Positions 1 through 5,074 of a DNA stretch of 5,074 nt are shown here, piece by piece. Origin of the DNA: an uncultured Clostridia bacterium. GTDB taxonomy: Bacteria; Bacillota; Clostridia; Oscillospirales; Ruminococcaceae. The notes under the pieces are model-generated. The model ran no database searches, had not been told where the DNA came from, and was given only the letters and a program-made list of their open reading frames with translations. Each line of letters opens with the position of its first letter. Positions within the stretch are counted from its first letter, which is position 1. The translations under genes and the position numbers were made by a program. The stretch covers positions 1 through 5,074 of the forward strand of contig CAMVBT010000208.1 of assembly GCA_947165805.1 (NCBI GenBank). Direction: 5' to 3'.

Positions 1-22
1 CCAGCTTTTTTCAAAAAGCTGG
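1..22. terminator. Perfect inverted repeat, possible terminator of the darA-holB-ricT operon
   Basis: The arms CCAGCTTTTT (1-10) and AAAAAGCTGG (13-22) are perfectly complementary around a central TC, and a GC-rich near-palindrome GCCGCCGGAGGC (22-33) is attached. It lies 74 bases past the ricT stop codon. The stem is symmetrical, so strand cannot be decided, and the window edge hides any U-tract on the minus strand. A role as operon terminator is plausible but unproven; it could instead be the end of a dispersed repeat element. Confidence 0.45.
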
Positions 23-35
23 CCGCCGGAGGCAA

Positions 36-95
36 CTTGTTCTCGTTCTCGAGCGCAAGCGACCTCTTGTTCCCGTTCTCGAGCGCAAGCGGCAG
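36..95. repeat. Two tandem 30-base repeats after ricT
   Basis: Two direct copies with a 30-base period lie at 36-65 and 66-95. Their first 26 bases differ at one position only (T43 versus C73), and the shared core is CGTTCTCGAGCGCAAGCG. The array begins one base past the ricT stop codon, on the downstream side of the operon, and is noncoding. It probably belongs to a dispersed intergenic repeat type, but copies elsewhere in the genome cannot be seen from this window. Confidence 0.65.
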
Positions 96-96
96 C

Positions 97-963
97 TCAA
101 TCCTCCAGACCTTTGAGCGCGGCGAGTTCGTCACGGTTGACCTTGATGCGGGAATCGCGGAGGAGCTTGACGTCCTCGCGCTTGTAAGCAGCGGGGGGAG
201 CGTCGGGGTTGTTCTTTAACTTTACTTTCAGCACGCCGGTGAGGAGGTTGGCTTCCTCGACGTGACCCTGACCGTCGGGAGTCTCGACGAGAGCTCCGAC
301 CTTCGGGGTTATTTTCAGCAGCGCGTCGTAGCTGTCCTGCTCATATTTCAGGCAGCACATAAGTCTGCCGCAGGTGCCGGAAATCTTGGTCGGGTTGAGC
401 GAGAGCGACTGCTCCTTTGCCATTTTGATAGAAACGGGCTGGAACTCGCCGAGAAAGCTGGAGCAGCAGAACGGACGTCCGCAGATGCCGAGGCCGCCGA
501 GCATCTTTGCCTCGTCGCGAACGCCTATCTGACGCAGCTCTATGCGCGTACGGTATATACCCGCGAGGTCCTTGACCAGCTCGCGGAAGTCCACTCGGCT
601 CTCCGCCGAGAAGTAAAACAATATCTTGCTGCCGTCGAATGTATATTCCACGTTTATCGGCTTCATTTTCAGGCCGTGCTCGGCTATTTTCTTCGTGAAG
701 GTCTTAAGTATATCCTCTTCCTTCGCCGCGTTGTCCTTGAGACGCTTCATATCCTCGGGACCCGCCTTGCGGATTATCGGTTTGAGGGGAGCCACGATCG
801 CACTGTCCTCGACCTCGCGGTTCGGTATGACGACTTCGCCGCACTCCACGCCGCGGGCGGTCTCGACTATGACCTTATCGCCCTGCGCAACCTTTACCTT
901 GCCGGGCGAAAAGTAATATACCTTCCCTATCTCCTTGAATCTTATACCTATAATCTCTGTCAT
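97..963 (-). CDS. ricT: PSP1-domain protein RicT (YaaT), Y-complex subunit
   Basis: This 288-residue protein belongs to the PSP1/RicT family. In Bacillus subtilis, RicT works with RicA and RicF in a cytoplasmic Fe-S complex that directs RNase Y in mRNA maturation and affects competence, sporulation and biofilm formation. That role is family knowledge and not shown here. Seen in the sequence: an N-terminal beta-rich part (about 1-60, with the motif VETARGVECGEVV), the PSP1 core (about 60-150), and two paired C-x4-C-C motifs, C161/C166/C167 in GICGRPFCC and C198/C203/C204 in GTCGRLMCC, plus C41. These cysteines are the likely cluster ligands. The frame stays open further upstream to a GTG at 1008 inside holB. 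I chose the ATG at 963 because AGAAGGAG sits 6 bases before it and the protein then begins MTEIIGIRF, as family members do. It is the last gene of the darA-holB-ricT operon. The family call is firm; the exact cellular role in this organism is inferred. Confidence 0.93.
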   Translation of the reverse strand: MTEIIGIRFKEIGKVYYFSPGKVKVAQGDKVIVETARGVECGEVVIPNREVEDSAIVAPLKPIIRKAGPEDMKRLKDNAAKEEDILKTFTKKIAEHGLKMKPINVEYTFDGSKILFYFSAESRVDFRELVKDLAGIYRTRIELRQIGVRDEAKMLGGLGICGRPFCCSSFLGEFQPVSIKMAKEQSLSLNPTKISGTCGRLMCCLKYEQDSYDALLKITPKVGALVETPDGQGHVEEANLLTGVLKVKLKNNPDAPPAAYKREDVKLLRDSRIKVNRDELAALKGLED

Positions 964-969
964 CTGTTT

Positions 970-977
970 CTCCTTCT
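970..977 (-). promoter_or_regulatory. Ribosome binding site of ricT
   Basis: On the minus strand AGAAGGAG lies 6 bases before the ATG at 963. It falls entirely in the 16-base gap between the holB stop codon and ricT. It decides the ricT start in favour of ATG 963 over the upstream GTG at 1008, which lies inside holB. Confidence 0.85.
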
Positions 978-979
978 GT

Positions 980-1951
980 TTATCCGTATATAACGCCGAA
1001 GAACGCACCGCAGCATTCTCCCGCGAAAAGCCGCAGGTTAGGGTTCGCCGTGGATTTTCCGTAGAGCCGCACCGACTCGTCGTACAGCCGGGTCACCGTT
1101 TTCAGCGAAAGTGCCTGAGCTATCTTTTCCGCCTGCGCCCTGTACGCTCCCGAGACCGGTCTGCCGCCGCGCTTGCCGGCAGCCGCCGCGAATATGTCGG
1201 ACAATATGCCTATCGTCTCAAACAGATCCTCGCGGTTCTTCAAGGCCAGCAGCGCCGTAAGGCACTCGGTCTCGCGTCGTGCCGCTATTGCTCCGGCAGC
1301 TTTTATCGCCGCCGTGACGTAGCTCAGCTCCTCGCCGCTCTCCGTGTACGACACAGCCGCGCCTATGTTGCCCGCAAAGCGCTCATACAGCTCCGCGGCG
1401 CGTTCGGCGGGTATCTCCTTTTCGGCGAGCGCCTCCGCGAACCCCTCAGCATCGGCTCCGTCCACCTCGAGCGCGGTGACGCGTGACAGTACCGTCTGCA
1501 ATATCGGAGTTTTCTTCTCCGCTATGAAAATATAGCGGTTGAAATCGAGAGGCTCCTCGATGAATTTCAGCAGTGTATTCTGGTGCTGGGGGAGCATCTC
1601 GTCGAGCTTCTCAAACACGCAGACGCGTATGTCGCCGTCATTGGGCTTTATATAGCAGTCCGAGATGAACTGCCGCAGTCCGTCCACATTGTACTTGCCG
1701 GAATCGCTTATCTGCCGCAGCGGGTAGAGCACGTCCGGGTGGATATGCTTCTCGGTGCGCCGGCACTCGTTGCACTCCATACATGGCCTGTCGCCGTGCT
1801 TTTCGCACATATACAGCATCGCGGCGTAGTCGGCAAGGGTGTGCTTGCCAATGCCGCGGGCTCCGTAGAGCAGCAGGGCGTGGGGCATTCTTCCCGAGCG
1901 CCTGAAATTCGTAAGGGCTTCAAGAGCGCGTTTCTTTCCGTATATCTTCAT
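980..1951 (-). CDS. holB: DNA polymerase III subunit delta prime (clamp-loader)
   Basis: This 323-residue protein is the delta prime subunit of the clamp loader, which with delta and tau/gamma places the beta sliding clamp on primed DNA at the replication fork. Seen: an N-terminal AAA+ fold opening with HALLLYGARGIGKHTLA; a P-loop-like stretch G30-T38 (GARGIGKHT) in which His37 replaces the usual Ser/Thr after the lysine; a four-cysteine zinc module at C49, C57, C60 and C63; the family stretch NTLLKFIEEP at 125-134; and LSRV at 155-158 in place of the usual SRC motif that carries the arginine finger (R157 is kept). The C-terminal third is helical collar-like sequence. A degenerate P-loop fits family knowledge that delta prime need not hydrolyse ATP. 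Its ATG shares one base with the darA stop codon (TAATG). The upstream Shine-Dalgarno is weak, so translation is probably coupled to darA. Length is normal for the family. Confidence 0.93.
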   Translation of the reverse strand: MKIYGKKRALEALTNFRRSGRMPHALLLYGARGIGKHTLADYAAMLYMCEKHGDRPCMECNECRRTEKHIHPDVLYPLRQISDSGKYNVDGLRQFISDCYIKPNDGDIRVCVFEKLDEMLPQHQNTLLKFIEEPLDFNRYIFIAEKKTPILQTVLSRVTALEVDGADAEGFAEALAEKEIPAERAAELYERFAGNIGAAVSYTESGEELSYVTAAIKAAGAIAARRETECLTALLALKNREDLFETIGILSDIFAAAAGKRGGRPVSGAYRAQAEKIAQALSLKTVTRLYDESVRLYGKSTANPNLRLFAGECCGAFFGVIYG

Positions 1952-2277
1952 TACAGCTTTTCAAATCTCTCTATGTCGGTCACGAATATGGTAGCTCCGC
2001 CGACGCTTACCTCGACGGGGTAGCTCACGGGAGCCTCGTTCGCGGCATAGGAGGCGGCATTCGGGACATACTGCTTGCGCTTGCGGGAATTCTGTGCTAT
2101 GACGGCTATGGCGCTGTCCACCGAGGCGTTCTCGCAGCAGATCATGAACGTGGTATTGCCCGCCATAAGGAAGCCGCCCGTGGAGGCCAGCTTCGTCGCA
2201 GAGAAGCCGCCCTGTGTGAGCGCCGTTGCCACGTTGTGTGAATCGTCGTTGTTGACTATCGCGAAGATAAGTTTCAT
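1951..2277 (-). CDS. darA: Cyclic-di-AMP receptor PstA/DarA (YaaQ, DUF970)
   Basis: This 108-residue PII-like protein is a cytoplasmic, trimeric receptor for the second messenger c-di-AMP in Firmicutes; its downstream target is unsettled in the literature as I know it. Seen: the start MKLIFAIVNNDDS, the signature TKLASTGGFL (28-37) followed by AGNTTFMI (39-46), and the C-terminal YPVEVSVGGATIFV (86-99), all typical of the family. Family length is about 109 residues. Where family members I recall read FRATKL, this one reads FSATKL, so position 26 is serine rather than arginine. A longer frame begins with a TTG at 2295, but that codon is part of the sequence just before the AAAGGA ribosome binding site, so the ATG at 2277 is the start. 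It is the first gene of the operon and is followed by holB with a one-base overlap. The association of darA with holB and ricT is a conserved Firmicutes neighbourhood, here without yaaR between darA and holB. Confidence 0.94.
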   Translation of the reverse strand: MKLIFAIVNNDDSHNVATALTQGGFSATKLASTGGFLMAGNTTFMICCENASVDSAIAVIAQNSRKRKQYVPNAASYAANEAPVSYPVEVSVGGATIFVTDIERFEKL

Positions 2278-2284
2278 ATCTTTA

Positions 2285-2292
2285 TTTCCTTT
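2285..2292 (-). promoter_or_regulatory. Ribosome binding site of darA
   Basis: On the minus strand AAAGGAAA lies before the darA ATG, with its AGGA core 9 bases upstream of it. It lies directly after the alternative TTG start at 2295, which makes that start unlikely and supports the ATG at 2277. Confidence 0.75.
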
Positions 2293-2321
2293 CAACGAAG
2301 AAAAGTTATGAAATATAGAAT

Positions 2322-2350
2322 ATTATATCACATTAAGCAAAAAAAATCAA
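2322..2350 (-). promoter_or_regulatory. Sigma-A promoter of the darA-holB-ricT operon
   Basis: Read on the minus strand: -35 box TTGATT at 2350-2345, a 17-base spacer, and a perfect -10 box TATAAT at 2327-2322, preceded by TG one base upstream (extended -10, TGATATAAT). Transcription would start near 2315, giving a leader of roughly 38 bases before the darA ATG. No operator or riboswitch-like fold is evident in that short leader. Confidence 0.8.
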
Positions 2351-2387
2351 TGGGAGAAGCAAGTAAAAATATAAATGTACTATCTGA

Positions 2388-2451
2388 GGAAAAATCGGGG
2401 GCGCGGGCTCCGCGCTATATCACAAATTAACCAAAATGTAAGGAAAAATCG
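2388..2451. repeat. Short direct repeat AGGAAAAATCG in the divergent region
   Basis: The 11-mer AGGAAAAATCG occurs at 2387-2397 in the form GAGGAAAAATCG and again at 2441-2451 in the form TAAGGAAAAATCG, about 54 bases apart and on either side of the GC-rich hairpin. It lies upstream of both divergent promoters. A regulator binding site is possible, but a chance match in this A-rich stretch is equally plausible. Confidence 0.25.
2401..2415. repeat. GC-rich hairpin, copy 1 of a 15-base intergenic repeat
   Basis: GCGCGGGCTCCGCGC folds as a 6-bp stem (GCGCGG with CCGCGC) around a GCT loop. It stands out in an otherwise AT-rich gap between the divergent darA and MATE promoters. An identical 15-mer lies in the secA leader at 4004-4018. 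No U-tract follows directly on either strand (TATAT on plus, CCCCGATTTTT on minus), so a standard intrinsic terminator is unlikely. It sits upstream of both mapped promoters, so it would not be in either mRNA leader. Confidence 0.6.
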
Positions 2452-2470
2452 AAAAAAAGCCTGCTATTCC

Positions 2471-2500
2471 TTGACAAGAAGCGGTCTATGATGATATAAT
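2471..2500 (+). promoter_or_regulatory. Sigma-A promoter of the MATE transporter gene
   Basis: A perfect -35 box TTGACA at 2471-2476 and a perfect -10 box TATAAT at 2495-2500 are separated by 18 bases, with TG at 2492-2493 giving an extended -10 (TGATATAAT). Transcription would begin near 2507, leaving a leader of about 55 A-rich bases before the ATG at 2563. The nonamer TGATATAAT is identical in the divergent darA promoter. Confidence 0.85.
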
Positions 2501-2562
2501 TTATGTCGTTTATCGGAATATATTTATAATAGACGGAAAAAAGACAGGGAAAAGAAAGAAAA

Positions 2563-3957
2563 ATGGAAAAAGAAAAGAACCCCCTCGGCACCGAGCCCGT
2601 CGGAAAGCTGATGCTGAGATTTGCCGTCCCGAGCATAATTGCGATGCTCGTGGGCGCGCTGTACAATATAGTCGATCAGCTCTTCATCGGACACGCTGTC
2701 GGCACCGACGGCAATGCCGCCACGAACATAGCCTTCCCGCTGACGACGATGTGTATGTCACTGGCGCTGCTGTTCGGCGTGGGCGGCGCGAGCTGCTACA
2801 ATCTCTCGCTCGGCAAGGGCGAGAACGAAAAAGCCCCATATTTCATCGGAAACGCCGTGACGATGCTCTCGGCGTGCGGCATAGTCCTGAGCGCGGTCAC
2901 GCTGACATTCCTCGACCCCATGCTTCATCTGTTCGGAGCCAATGAGACCATACTTCCCTACGCGCAGGAGTATGTGAGCATAACGGCATTCGGATTCCCG
3001 TTCCTGCTGCTGACCGCCGGAGGCGGACATCTGGTGCGCGCGGACGGCAGCCCCGGAATGACCATGCTGTGCAGCATAGCCGGCGCGGTCATCAACACCG
3101 TGCTCGACGCGCTGTTCGTATTCGGCTTCGGCTGGGGAATGGCGGGAGCCGCCGCCGCTACCATAATCGGTCAGATAATATCCGCCCTGATAGTGCTGTG
3201 GTATGTGTTCTTCCGCTTTCATACCTCCGAGCTGCAGAAAAAGCACTTCCTGCCCTCAAAGCACATCCTCACCATGATCTCGATAGGGCTCGCGTCCTTC
3301 TTCAACCAGCTCGCAATAATGGCGGTGCAGATAGTCGTGAACACCCAGCTTCGCGACTACGGCGATATGTCCGAGTACGGAAGCACCGTGACCCTCGCCT
3401 GCGCGGGCATAATAATGAAGGTCAACCAGATCGTTTTCTCGTTCTCCATAGGCCTCGCGCAGGGCAGTCAGCCGATAGAGAGCTTCAACTACGGCGCGAG
3501 ACGGTACCCGCGCGTCAGGAAGGCCTACCTGCTCGCCGCCGCGACAAGTATGCTGATAGCTCTGGCCGCGTTCGTATTCTTCCAGACCATGCCGCGGCAG
3601 ATACTTTCACTGTTCGGTGAGGGGACGGAGCAGTATTTCACGTTCGGTGAGTTCTTCTTCCGGGTGTTCCTGTTCTTCGTGCCGCTGGTAAGCCTCCAGC
3701 CTGTTACATCGGTGTTCTTCACGTCTATCGGCAAGCCCGTCAAGGGCATAATCCTCTCGCTGACGAGACAGATCATCTTCTTTATGCCGCTTGTGCTGAT
3801 ACTGCCGGTGTTCTGCGGCATCGAGGGCGTCGTTTACGCGGGCCCCGCAGCCGATATCATCACAACGGTCGTAACGCTTCTTATGGCGCTGGGCGAGTTC
3901 TCGGCGATGAAAAAGCTCGAAAGATCGGTCGGAGAGCCGGCGCTAAATAAAAGTTGA
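2563..3957 (+). CDS. MATE family multidrug/Na+ (or H+) efflux transporter
   Basis: This 464-residue inner-membrane protein belongs to the MATE family, in which cation-driven antiporters export drugs or metabolites. The substrate cannot be told from sequence. It begins NPLGTEPVGKLMLRFAVPSI, the usual opening of Clostridia MATE proteins near the MepA/DinF-like groups. About twelve hydrophobic segments can be picked out in two six-helix halves, the first about 15-215 and the second about 235-445, joined by a polar loop at about 218-235. Family motifs: RADGSPGM (159-166) with NTVLDALFVF (178-187) and GMAGAAAAT (192-200) in the first half, and QGSQPIESFNYGA (300-312) with TRQIIFFMPL (401-410) in the second. 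D38 in helix 1 is a candidate ion-coupling residue. The ribosome binding site is weak (AGGGA, 12 bases upstream). It has its own promoter, is divergent from darA, and no terminator separates it from secA. Length is normal and the reading frame intact. Confidence 0.92.
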   Translation: MEKEKNPLGTEPVGKLMLRFAVPSIIAMLVGALYNIVDQLFIGHAVGTDGNAATNIAFPLTTMCMSLALLFGVGGASCYNLSLGKGENEKAPYFIGNAVTMLSACGIVLSAVTLTFLDPMLHLFGANETILPYAQEYVSITAFGFPFLLLTAGGGHLVRADGSPGMTMLCSIAGAVINTVLDALFVFGFGWGMAGAAAATIIGQIISALIVLWYVFFRFHTSELQKKHFLPSKHILTMISIGLASFFNQLAIMAVQIVVNTQLRDYGDMSEYGSTVTLACAGIIMKVNQIVFSFSIGLAQGSQPIESFNYGARRYPRVRKAYLLAAATSMLIALAAFVFFQTMPRQILSLFGEGTEQYFTFGEFFFRVFLFFVPLVSLQPVTSVFFTSIGKPVKGIILSLTRQIIFFMPLVLILPVFCGIEGVVYAGPAADIITTVVTLLMALGEFSAMKKLERSVGEPALNKS

Positions 3958-3982
3958 CAAAACGGGAAAAATATAGTATAAT
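3954..3982 (+). promoter_or_regulatory. Consensus sigma-A promoter of secA
   Basis: TTGACA at 3954-3959 and TATAAT at 3977-3982 are separated by exactly 17 bases, a perfect match to the housekeeping consensus in both boxes and spacing. The -35 box overlaps the TGA stop codon of the MATE gene (3955-3957). Transcription would start near 3989, giving a leader of about 50 bases that includes the GC hairpin at 4004-4018. Confidence 0.9.
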
Positions 3983-4003
3983 ATATTGGAATATCTGTTA
4001 AGT

Positions 4004-4018
4004 GCGCGGGCTCCGCGC
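4004..4018. repeat. GC-rich hairpin in the secA leader, copy 2 of the 15-base repeat
   Basis: GCGCGGGCTCCGCGC is identical to the copy at 2401-2415. Here the flanking T and A extend the stem to 7 bp. It lies between the predicted transcription start (about 3989) and the secA ribosome binding site (4026-4032), and an A-run rather than a U-run follows it, so it is not an intrinsic terminator on the plus strand. It could protect the 5' end of the mRNA, affect initiation, or be a copy of a dispersed repeat. Confidence 0.6.
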
Positions 4019-4025
4019 AAAAAAC

Positions 4026-4032
4026 AAAGGAG
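4026..4032 (+). promoter_or_regulatory. Ribosome binding site of secA
   Basis: AAAGGAG lies 8 bases before the ATG at 4041, a strong Shine-Dalgarno with good spacing. It begins 7 bases after the leader hairpin, so the stem is close to, but does not cover, the binding site. Confidence 0.85.
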
Positions 4033-4040
4033 ACAAGCAA

Positions 4041-5074
4041 ATGGGCCTTTTCAGCAAGCTTTTCGGCACATACTCCGAAAAGGAATTAAAAAGAATAGAA
4101 GGGACAAAGCAGGCAGTCCTCGACCGCGAGCCTATGTATCAGGCAATGACGGACAAGGAGCTCCAGGGTCAGACCGCCGTGCTCAAGGAGCGTCTGGCAA
4201 AGGGCGAGACTCTTGACGATATCCTGCCCGACGCGTTCGCGGTGTGCAGAGAAGCTATGTGGCGCGTTATCGGCATCAAGCCGTACCCCGTGCAGGTAAT
4301 AGGCGGCATCGTGCTTCATCAGGGCCGTATCGCCGAGATGAAGACCGGTGAGGGCAAGACCTACGTCGCGGCTCTGCCGTCATACCTCAACGCGCTGACC
4401 GGCAAGGGCGTTCATGTCGTTACCGTCAACGACTACCTTGCAAAGCGCGACAGCGAGCTGATCGGACGCGTTCACCGCTTCCTCGGGCTGACTGTCGGAC
4501 TGATAATACACGACAAGGAAAACGACCAGCGCCGCGAGGCTTATGCCTGCGACATAACCTACGGCACGAACAACGAGTACGGCTTCGACTATCTCCGCGA
4601 CAATATGTGCATCCGCAAGGCCGATAAGGTGCAGCGCGAGATGAATTTCGCCATAGTCGATGAGGTCGACTCGATACTCATAGACGAGGCGAGGACCCCG
4701 CTCATCATCTCCGGGCGCGGCGACAAGCCCACCGACCTCTATGAAAAGGCGGATAAGCTCGCGAGAATGATGACCAGCATAAAGGTCGTTGAGGTCGACG
4801 CAAAGGAAGAACAGGACGACTATACCGCCGATTACATCATCGACGAGAAGGCAAAGACCGCTACCCTGCTCCCGAACGGCGTAAAGAAAGCGGAGAAATT
4901 CTTCGGTGTCGAGAACCTCATGGATCCCGACAACCTCACCATACTTCACCACGTAAATCAGGCCATAAAGGCTCACGGCTGTATGCACCTCGATATCGAG
5001 TACGTCGTTAAGGACGGCGAGATCGTCATAGTCGACGAGTTCACAGGCCGTCTGATGTTCGGACGCCGCTTCAA
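4041..5074 (+). CDS. secA: Preprotein translocase ATPase SecA, N-terminal part (cut by window end)
   Basis: This is the ATP-driven motor that pushes preproteins through the SecYEG channel. Only the first 344 residues are here and the frame is open at the edge; complete SecA proteins are usually 800-950 residues. Seen: the opening MGLFSKLFG; the nucleotide-binding domain NBD1 with [20 protein letters not shown] (84-103), in which TGEGKT (102-107) is the Walker A loop; [11 protein letters not shown] (128-138); [17 protein letters not shown] (173-189); and the Walker B/DEAD-like box [19 protein letters not shown] (207-225). The preprotein cross-linking domain begins at about 226, and [12 protein letters not shown] is at 333-344 at the window edge. 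Walker A is followed by TYVAA rather than the common TLTA/TLVA. The gene has its own consensus promoter and a strong ribosome binding site. It is preceded by an unrelated transporter rather than the hpf gene often found before secA in Firmicutes. Confidence 0.96.
   Translation, partial: MGLFSKLFGTYSEKELKRIEGTKQAVLDREPMYQAMTDKELQGQTAVLKERLAKGETLDDILPDAFAVCREAMWRVIGIKPYPVQVIGGIVLHQGRIAEMKTGEGKTYVAALPSYLNALTGKGVHVVTVNDYLAKRDSELIGRVHRFLGLTVGLIIHDKENDQRREAYACDITYGTNNEYGFDYLRDNMCIRKADKVQREMNFAIVDEVDSILIDEARTPLIISGRGDKPTDLYEKADKLARMMTSIKVVEVDAKEEQDDYTADYIIDEKAKTATLLPNGVKKAEKFFGVENLMDPDNLTILHHVNQAIKAHGCMHLDIEYVVKDGEIVIVDEFTGRLMFGRRF

Noticed and set aside
37..219. Small plus-strand frame with repeated FSSAS units
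   Set aside because: The amino acid repeat is only the 30-base DNA tandem repeat read through, it starts with TTG without a ribosome binding site, and it then runs antisense to ricT.
262..993. A 243-codon plus-strand open frame antisense to ricT
   Set aside because: It runs opposite a clearly recognised conserved gene, shows no recognisable domain and is explained by the GC-ending codon pattern of ricT. No ribosome binding site or promoter supports it.
2427..2666. A 79-codon minus-strand frame across the MATE promoter and gene start
   Set aside because: It overlaps the promoter, the leader and the first codons of the MATE gene. Its Phe- and Ile-rich sequence reflects the A-rich plus strand.
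2758..3246. Minus-strand frame of 162 codons inside the MATE gene
   Set aside because: It lies wholly within a well-supported membrane transporter gene and has low-complexity, domain-free sequence.
3958..4003. Terminator between the MATE gene and secA
   Set aside because: Only very short AT-rich pairings such as ATATT with AATAT exist here, with no GC stem followed by a U-tract.
3989..4040. Possible riboswitch or SecM-like leader peptide controlling secA
   Set aside because: The leader is only about 50 bases, contains no ATG before the secA start and has just one short hairpin. That is too little for a known riboswitch or an arrest peptide.
4380..4988. A 202-codon minus-strand open frame antisense to secA
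   Set aside because: It mirrors the codon structure of secA, has no start signals, and its hydrophobic and acidic runs are reverse-complement artefacts of SecA motifs.

Overview
This window looks like chromosomal core sequence from a Gram-positive Clostridia-type bacterium, probably of the Ruminococcus/Oscillospiraceae kind. That placement is inferred from three things. Only Firmicutes-style families are present, including the PstA/DarA c-di-AMP receptor and a RicT-type PSP1 protein beside holB. The coding DNA is fairly GC-rich while the intergenic gaps are AT-rich, with near-consensus sigma-A promoters. Isoleucine is written with ATA at least as often as ATC. No mobile element, CRISPR array, tRNA or rRNA was seen.

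Left half, minus strand (about 2350 down to 1): a compact operon read right to left. It starts from a strong extended -10 promoter (2322-2350) and runs darA/pstA (c-di-AMP receptor), then holB (DNA polymerase III delta prime), then ricT (PSP1 protein of the Y-complex). darA and holB share one base (TAATG), and holB and ricT are 16 bases apart with a good ribosome binding site between them. The order matches the yaaQ-(yaaR)-holB-yaaT neighbourhood of Bacillus and Clostridia, but there is no yaaR between darA and holB, and tmk is not directly upstream. Just past ricT lie two 30-bp tandem repeats and a perfect inverted repeat, cut by the window edge, which may end the operon.

Middle, 2278-2562: a 285-base divergent intergenic region. 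It holds one promoter for each direction (both containing the same extended -10 nonamer TGATATAAT), a short GC-rich hairpin and a small direct repeat.

Right half, plus strand: a complete MATE-family efflux transporter (2563-3957), then secA (4041 to the window end, N-terminal 344 residues only). secA has its own textbook promoter, TTGACA-17-TATAAT, whose -35 box overlaps the transporter's stop codon. The secA leader carries a second exact copy of the 15-base GC hairpin found in the divergent region.

I found no convincing new biological system. The points most worth a second look are the repeated 15-base hairpin, the repeat/hairpin block after ricT, and the substitution at a probable ligand-binding position in DarA.
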